In this document: positions 5,642 through 9,651 of the stretch, in pieces
Layout: each line of letters begins with the position of its first letter
Numbering within the stretch: the first letter of the stretch is position 1
DNA from: CAYHIN01 sp964356705
GTDB taxonomy: Bacteria > Patescibacteriota > Microgenomatia > CAZETR01 > Amesbacteraceae
Reading direction: 5' to 3'
NCBI GenBank assembly: GCA_964356705.1
Contig: CAYHIN010000029.1
Location: forward strand, 1-9,651
Length of the DNA stretch: 9,651 nt
Notes under the pieces: model-generated
What the model saw: only the letters and a program-made list of their open reading frames with translations
Database searches by the model: none
Told to the model about the DNA's origin: nothing
Translations under genes and position numbers: made by a program

Positions 5642-6544
5642 TTATTTCAAGGGTTTACTCAAAACTAAAAACCAAGCCGCTTTATTTATGGCCAAAGTCA
5701 GAGAACCATTATTCAAAGCCCTTTGAAGCTCATCCTCATTTTGATAGTTCCTAGCCTCGTCAAGCAACTTGGTTGCGATATCATCAACCTCAAAGCCAAC
5801 TTCCACTGCCAGCTTAATAAAATCCGTGATCGTCATTATATGACCCTCACTTCCCCCCGGACCCCTTTCTCCTGCTTGAGTAACTTTGAAACCACTATCA
5901 TCTTTCTTAAACACATCGACCACAACTAACTTTCCCCCAACCGTCAAAGTGGCATACAAATCTCTCATCAAACCTGCTTTCAATTCAGGTTTAATGTGAT
6001 GCAAAACCATACAAGTTGTAACAAAATCAACCTTGTTCTCTTGGAATGGCCATTTGGAGTTGTTGAAATCGTACTGAACATTAATAAAATCTAATTTCCT
6101 ATTCCCTTTTAGAATGGTCTCCGTTCCCTGTTCAAGAGACGATTTGACACCTGAAGACCATGGCCCCGAAATATCACAATTGACTACTGCCACTTCATGA
6201 TCAAATCTTGACGGAATAGATCTTGCCACATTCAAATTTCCACACCCTAAATCTATTAAGGTGTTTCCATCCATTTTTTTATCGTTTTCAAGTTGAATTA
6301 CCAAATATGACACTAATCTCAATCGCCCATACGTTTCTGGAGTACCTTCAATATTTTGACCATCCAAAGGATTAACAAAAGTAAAATAGCCTCGATAAAA
6401 ACCCTCGTCAAAGTTGTACCCACTTAGCAAAAACTGATTCTGCTTATTGATCCGCTCGTTATCAACACAGTAAAAAGGAACCCCCAATATGGTTCTTGAG
6501 GAAACTTTATCAGTACCCTTTAAAAGGCTTTGCAAGCTTTTCAT
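5642..6544 (-). CDS. Class I SAM-dependent methyltransferase (operon gene 4)
   Basis: This 300-residue protein has an N-terminal extension of about 90 residues (including DEGFYRGYFTFVNPLDG, 46-62) before the SAM fold. The extension may cap the acceptor pocket. Motif I is LIDLGCGNLNVA (96-107). The acidic SAM-ribose position is near D124 (VNCDISGPW). Motif II/III is VDFVTTCMVLHHI (172-184), followed by VGGKLVVVDVF (202-212). The GHIMTITDFIKLAVEVGF stretch (234-251) matches the late helix of small-molecule methyltransferases. Its ATG overlaps the stop of the upstream methyltransferase gene (ATGA at 6544-6541), so translation is probably coupled. Tandem methyltransferases suggest two successive methylations or two acceptor positions. 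The substrate is unknown. Confidence 0.87.
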   Translation of the reverse strand: MKSLQSLLKGTDKVSSRTILGVPFYCVDNERINKQNQFLLSGYNFDEGFYRGYFTFVNPLDGQNIEGTPETYGRLRLVSYLVIQLENDKKMDGNTLIDLGCGNLNVARSIPSRFDHEVAVVNCDISGPWSSGVKSSLEQGTETILKGNRKLDFINVQYDFNNSKWPFQENKVDFVTTCMVLHHIKPELKAGLMRDLYATLTVGGKLVVVDVFKKDDSGFKVTQAGERGPGGSEGHIMTITDFIKLAVEVGFEVDDIATKLLDEARNYQNEDELQRALNNGSLTLAINKAAWFLVLSKPLK

Positions 6545-7206
6545 CCTAGTATTTTAACAAAATTAGCTCTAAATACAGCCCTTGGACCTGTATTCTCTTG
6601 TTTCGAGTCTTCAATCCAACCGTCCTCCAATACAAAACCCTTATCTCTCATCAGACGACAAAACTCTTCTCTAGGAAGAATTGTCATCCACAATCCTTCA
6701 GCCGTTACCACCGTATACGCCTCGTCATCAACTGGAACATAAGTGTCATCCCACACTTTATTTGTGAAAATGTTTAACGAAACCACAGCACCAAGCTTAG
6801 TCACCCGATTCAGCTCTCCTATCGCTCTTTCATATTCTTGATGAGATTTTGCCTGATGCAATACCCCCGTGGTAACTACCACATCAAAGTATTCGTCGGG
6901 AAACGGAATATCCAACATCGTACCCTCGACTATAGTCGCTGAGCCCAAATCAGAAATCCTAGTCTTAGTAGCTCGAATCATCTCGGGATTCACATCACAT
7001 GCGTGAGTCTCAAATCCGAGCTTAAGCAGCAACTCCGTGTGCCTACCCCCCCCGCAGCCTAAATCCAAAGCTTTTTTATTCTTTATATCAACTACTAAGT
7101 TCAATCTAGCCTCTACCCTAGGGTCAGCAGGTTTGCTGCCAAAGTAACTGACCATATTCAGATCATTCCAAAATTTTTTCTCTTCGTTTTTTAATGAATT
7201 ATTCAT
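6541..7206 (-). CDS. Class I SAM-dependent methyltransferase (operon gene 3)
   Basis: This 221-residue protein is of the UbiE/methyltransf_11 type. Motif I is ALDLGCGGGRH (46-56), the SAM-ribose acidic residue is D71 (HACDVNPEMI), and LDIPFPDEYFDVVVTTGVLH (98-117) covers the next motifs, with an intact VLHQ end. EFCRLMRDKGF lies in the late helix. It is close to the minimal methyltransferase length and has no extra domains. It starts 5 bases after the GHMP kinase stop and overlaps the next methyltransferase gene by 4 bases. The glycine run of motif I is encoded through eight consecutive G (7046-7053 read on the minus strand), a possible slippage site inside an essential motif. The substrate is unknown; the operon context suggests a small molecule. 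Confidence 0.88.
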   Translation of the reverse strand: MNNSLKNEEKKFWNDLNMVSYFGSKPADPRVEARLNLVVDIKNKKALDLGCGGGRHTELLLKLGFETHACDVNPEMIRATKTRISDLGSATIVEGTMLDIPFPDEYFDVVVTTGVLHQAKSHQEYERAIGELNRVTKLGAVVSLNIFTNKVWDDTYVPVDDEAYTVVTAEGLWMTILPREEFCRLMRDKGFVLEDGWIEDSKQENTGPRAVFRANFVKILG

Positions 7207-7211
7207 GTTTC

Positions 7212-8324
7212 TTATTTTTTACTAACAATTTGGTATCGATCATTATACGGTTTAGTTACCAATACATTCATTCCTTCTCTCTCAAAAGCTTCGACGCATT
7301 TCTTTGTATTCCGGGTGACAGCAAACATCCCCGGACCAACTGACGACAAAGCCAAAACGTCCACCCACCCTTCCAACTTCAAAAAAGCTAATCGCTTAGA
7401 AATTGCATTTATAGGAGGATAAACAAAAGAACAATTATCTATACTTCCCATATTAAATCTATATTCATAAATCAGATCACCCAGTGGCTTGATATCCCCT
7501 TCCTTCAAAGCAGGCATACACTCATGAAACAGCTTATAGGCAATAGTTGGACCATACTTCCGACCACACTCTAGAAATTTTGGTAAGTTTTCGATTTCTT
7601 TATCCATCAAGTATTTGGAGTCAGGATGCTGGAAGTCTTTAGGAACTCCAATTACCACATCATATTCTTCACCAACATAAGCAGTTGCAACTACAACGTT
7701 TTCTCCAGCAATTATTTTTATGCATCCAGCATGCGTACCACACGAGGCTGACCCTCCAATACATTGAACAGGATTAATCATATTTTCATCTTCATCGATT
7801 TCTTCTCCATGATTCTGTGCCAAATATTTCACCATTTGTGAATCATTTATCGGCCTGCCAAACATCTCATTAATCGCGCATGCTACCCCGGCAATAAGCC
7901 CGCTACTTGAACCCAAGCCACAATGTCTCATATTTACCTTATCTTCAACATCTACATAAAATCCTTGTTCAAATCCAATAGCAGCCCGCATTAGTTCAAC
8001 TGCATGTCTGACCAAAGTCGGTCTTTTGGTACCATCAGATACGACTACCCCGGACCCATCTATTACCTTCACGGTAACTTTTTTGAACAATCCGACGGTA
8101 AAATCGATCTGACCAGGAGTGTACCTAAGATTATCGTTAGCTGCTATTTTACTTGGATCAATGGCCATGGCCTCCACACGGCTGGGATAGTTGATCACAA
8201 CTTCACAATATGGTTCTTTCCTTATTTTTTTTCTGTCTACATTCATTGGATTAAAAACAGTCCCTACTAAAAAAGGTTTGAAATCAGTTTTATTTTCGGT
8301 TTTTTTAAAACTTATGTCAGACAT
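7212..8324 (-). CDS. GHMP-superfamily small-molecule kinase
   Basis: This 370-residue protein has the phosphate-binding motif 2 of GHMP kinases, CGLGSSSGLIAGVACAINE (135-153), and a motif 3-like SSVGPGMFAVT (327-337) near the C-terminus. Length and motif spacing fit a complete enzyme. The N-terminal YPSRVEAMAIDPS (46-58) takes the place of motif 1, which binds substrate. GHMP enzymes phosphorylate small alcohols or acids (galactose, homoserine, mevalonate), and one branch (beta-RFA-P synthase, methanopterin pathway) makes a glycosidic C-C bond instead. The N-terminal layout leaves that branch open. Other well-ordered segments are KYLAQNHGEEID (166-177), PVQCIGGSASCGTHAGC (185-201) and YRFNMGSIDNCSF (288-300). 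Several Cys cluster around 188-201. It starts 4 bases after the PrnB-like gene, so the two are surely co-transcribed. The family is clear; the substrate is not. Confidence 0.85.
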   Translation of the reverse strand: MSDISFKKTENKTDFKPFLVGTVFNPMNVDRKKIRKEPYCEVVINYPSRVEAMAIDPSKIAANDNLRYTPGQIDFTVGLFKKVTVKVIDGSGVVVSDGTKRPTLVRHAVELMRAAIGFEQGFYVDVEDKVNMRHCGLGSSSGLIAGVACAINEMFGRPINDSQMVKYLAQNHGEEIDEDENMINPVQCIGGSASCGTHAGCIKIIAGENVVVATAYVGEEYDVVIGVPKDFQHPDSKYLMDKEIENLPKFLECGRKYGPTIAYKLFHECMPALKEGDIKPLGDLIYEYRFNMGSIDNCSFVYPPINAISKRLAFLKLEGWVDVLALSSVGPGMFAVTRNTKKCVEAFEREGMNVLVTKPYNDRYQIVSKK

Positions 8325-8328
8325 ATGA

Positions 8329-9366
8329 TTAGTGGATTTGACTATGAGTTAAATGTGTAAGATCTTGCAACAAATCTGGTCTAGCTCCCCCACTTCCCAC
8401 CGCCTCTTGATCTCTATGACTAAAGCTATCTTTTGCCAATTTGTGATGAGCGGCTCTAAATGCATATAATTTTTTCAGAAGTCCATCCAATTCCAATTGA
8501 CTTTCATCACTCATCTCAGCCCTTCTTGTTTTTAATGAAGACTGCCCCATCGTGCTTTCCATAAATCGTCTTGCAGACGGAGTCAGATACCCAATATTCT
8601 TTGCCCTGTAAGCCCCATAATCATTATCAGGAAGGTCCGAGGCAAACAACATATGATCCACCACCATAAGAGGCATCTGGGCTCCTCCAGGGGCGTCATA
8701 ACTAACCCCATCAACTATCAAAGGATTGAAGTAGGGTCTCAACACCTCAGCAAAATATCTACCTCCCACCTGCTTCATGACCGTCGGAATCGTTTGAATA
8801 CCAAGTTCTATACTATTGGTAGCCTCTCTTAGAGCAAAAGCAGTCCCTTCGTCTTTAATATCAACCGATCCACAAAAGATCTTTCCCAGAGACAAAGCCG
8901 CATCTCCAAATGCCTCCATGCCAATCCTAACCTGTTCTACAAATAACTTCTCCTGTTCGCTCTTAGTAAACGTCCTCATCCGAGGCCCATCGGGATTACC
9001 CAAACTATAGTGAAATACCGTGTGATATGGAATCATATCGGTCTTATCCGCTATAGTCATCAATGCACCAACAACTTCTGGTGTCACCTGCTCCACATCG
9101 ACATTAACTCTCAACATCGAGCCTGCCAATAGTCCCAAATCTCTTGCCACAGCCAAATCTGCCTCAGTACAAGAAACGTCTAACGACCTGAAATTCTCTG
9201 TTGCTCGTCTTGAAACCTCTACCAATCCATTGGCGTCATTATTGGCATTCATTTGTGCCAATCCCCCTCCCACAAAACTAGCGTCCATCTGGAGTGGATC
9301 AAGGCTCTGAAGCTGGCCTAGATTCAATCCTGGCCAGGTATATTCTCCACCTGTTATGCGTGCCAT
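8329..9366 (-). CDS. PrnB-like heme protein (DUF1864, IDO/TDO superfamily)
   Basis: This 345-residue protein resembles monodechloroaminopyrrolnitrin synthase PrnB, a heme protein of the indoleamine/tryptophan dioxygenase superfamily that rearranges a chlorinated tryptophan. From memory of PrnB, three regions line up: LDPLQMD (22-28); a long central block with YFAEVLRPYFNPLIVDGVSY (204-223) and GGAQMPLMVVDHMLFAS (227-243); and the C-terminal heme site FRAAHHKLA (303-311) followed by VGSGGARPDLLQDLTHLT (323-340). H307 falls where PrnB has its proximal heme ligand (FRAPHLKLA). The length matches the family. It is the first gene of the five-gene operon, behind a -35/-10 promoter with a palindrome in the spacer. 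CPR-type bacteria generally do not make heme, so cofactor would have to be scavenged if it binds heme. The substrate is unknown; an aromatic or indolic compound is the family-based guess. Confidence 0.8.
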   Translation of the reverse strand: MARITGGEYTWPGLNLGQLQSLDPLQMDASFVGGGLAQMNANNDANGLVEVSRRATENFRSLDVSCTEADLAVARDLGLLAGSMLRVNVDVEQVTPEVVGALMTIADKTDMIPYHTVFHYSLGNPDGPRMRTFTKSEQEKLFVEQVRIGMEAFGDAALSLGKIFCGSVDIKDEGTAFALREATNSIELGIQTIPTVMKQVGGRYFAEVLRPYFNPLIVDGVSYDAPGGAQMPLMVVDHMLFASDLPDNDYGAYRAKNIGYLTPSARRFMESTMGQSSLKTRRAEMSDESQLELDGLLKKLYAFRAAHHKLAKDSFSHRDQEAVGSGGARPDLLQDLTHLTHSQIH

Positions 9367-9371
9367 AACAT

Positions 9372-9400
9372 ATTCTAAACCTACACATTAGATGTGTCAA
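9372..9400 (-). promoter_or_regulatory. Main promoter of the five-gene operon
   Basis: On the minus strand, a perfect -35 TTGACA (9395-9400) and a -10 TAGAAT (9372-9377) are separated by 17 bases. The -10 ends 5 bases before the ATG at 9366, so the transcript is probably leaderless. The whole promoter fits into the 35-base gap after the Nudix-like gene. Confidence 0.8.
9383..9397. promoter_or_regulatory. Palindromic operator candidate in the promoter spacer
   Basis: ACACAT (9383-9388), TAG (9389-9391) and ATGTGT (9392-9397) form a perfect 6-3-6 inverted repeat. It fills most of the -35/-10 spacer and shares three bases with the -35, so a bound dimer would block RNA polymerase. No repressor can be assigned; the possible RHH tail of the 3086-3664 protein is one candidate. 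Confidence 0.5.
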
Positions 9401-9401
9401 C

Positions 9402-9651
9402 CTATAGTTTAAAAAAGCTAGTCTCCAAGACAGCACACGCTTCTGTCATCCTCACTATCTCATCCCCAATCTTCCCCCATTTCAGATAGTCATTAAGCTC
9501 GGAAACAGGCACGAATTTTCGTACCAAGATCTTTCCCTTAGCCGGATCAATGGTTTGTTCCTTTATCTCATCCACCCTACACGCAAATCTAGCCTGGTAT
9601 ATCGTCTTTCCTTCACTAGTCGACTTCTGCAGTCCCAAAAGTCTTATGTCT
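9402..9651 (-). CDS. Probable Nudix hydrolase, C-terminal part (gene runs off the window)
   Basis: Eighty-two codons are visible, ending at TAG 9404-9402. The frame is open to the right edge, so the N-terminus and any Nudix box (G-x5-E-x7-R-E-U-x-E-E-x-G-U) lie outside. The TTG at 9638 should not be taken as a start, because coding continues upstream with DIRLLG. What remains resembles the C-terminal half of Nudix folds: DIRLLGLQ, then YQARFACRVDEIKEQTID (the strand after the Nudix helix), VRKFVPVSELNDYLKWGKI and a final amphipathic helix. Nudix enzymes hydrolyse nucleoside diphosphates linked to another moiety. It lies 35 bases upstream of the PrnB-like gene on the same strand. The separate promoter in that gap means it need not belong to the operon. 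The call is tentative because the diagnostic motif is missing from the window. Confidence 0.5.
   Translation of the reverse strand, partial: DIRLLGLQKSTSEGKTIYQARFACRVDEIKEQTIDPAKGKILVRKFVPVSELNDYLKWGKIGDEIVRMTEACAVLETSFFKL

Noticed and set aside
9636..9638. TTG as the start of the right-edge gene
   Set aside because: The frame remains open to the window edge and its upstream residues (DIRLLG) continue the same fold, so this is an internal Leu codon.
1..9651. CRISPR array, tRNA or rRNA gene, transposase or integrase
   Set aside because: No regularly spaced repeats, no cloverleaf or rRNA-like segments, and no recombinase motifs were seen. The gaps between genes are all short.
1..9651. Recoded TGA (genetic code 25)
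   Set aside because: Genes with clear C-termini end at TGA (yvcK, the 3694 methyltransferase, the P-loop kinase), and no motif-bearing frame needs TGA as Gly.

Overview
This window appears to come from a small-genome bacterium of the Candidate Phyla Radiation (Patescibacteria) type. The evidence is indirect. The core proteins are compact (L11 of 141 aa, SecE of 59 aa). A ribosomal-protein operon is broken into by accessory genes. Several first genes seem to be transcribed without a 5' leader or Shine-Dalgarno sequence. TGA is used as a stop (for example at 1744-1746 and 4468-4470), which argues against the code-25 lineages (Gracilibacteria/SR1). No marker gene settles the phylum.

Layout. (1) 18-632, minus: a short protein with motifs of the glutamate-cysteine ligase/amidoligase type, behind a clear promoter. 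(2) 742-3026, plus: a GC-richer core block of yvcK, a terminator, secE, nusG and rplK, with secE-nusG-rplK packed end to end. (3) 3006-3089: the last six sense codons and stop of rplK appear twice, separated by a GC-rich hairpin. The usual next gene, rplA, is absent. (4) 3086-5054: an AT-rich accessory segment with a divergent pair (a nucleoside-deoxyribosyltransferase-like protein with a possible ribbon-helix-helix tail, and a methyltransferase), then a divergent HAM1/ITPase relative. (5) 9366 down to 5056, minus: a tight five-gene operon encoding a PrnB-like heme-dioxygenase-superfamily protein (DUF1864), a GHMP-family kinase, two SAM methyltransferases and a P-loop (deoxy)nucleotide/dephospho-CoA-kinase-like protein. 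It has its own -35/-10 promoter with a perfect palindrome in the spacer. (6) 9402-9651, minus: the C-terminal part of a probable Nudix hydrolase that runs off the window.

The core block handles central metabolism control (YvcK), protein export (SecE), transcription elongation (NusG) and translation (L11). The accessory genes look like an uncharacterised small-molecule or nucleotide-modification pathway: a heme enzyme that could oxidise an indole-like or other aromatic substrate, a kinase for a small alcohol or acid, three methyltransferases, a nucleotide kinase, and possibly an amide-forming ligase. Four other folds (Nudix, HAM1, deoxyribosyltransferase-like, P-loop kinase) act on nucleotides. 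The product is unknown. The grouping of these families beside rplK, with a probable operator on the main promoter, is the most interesting content of the window.
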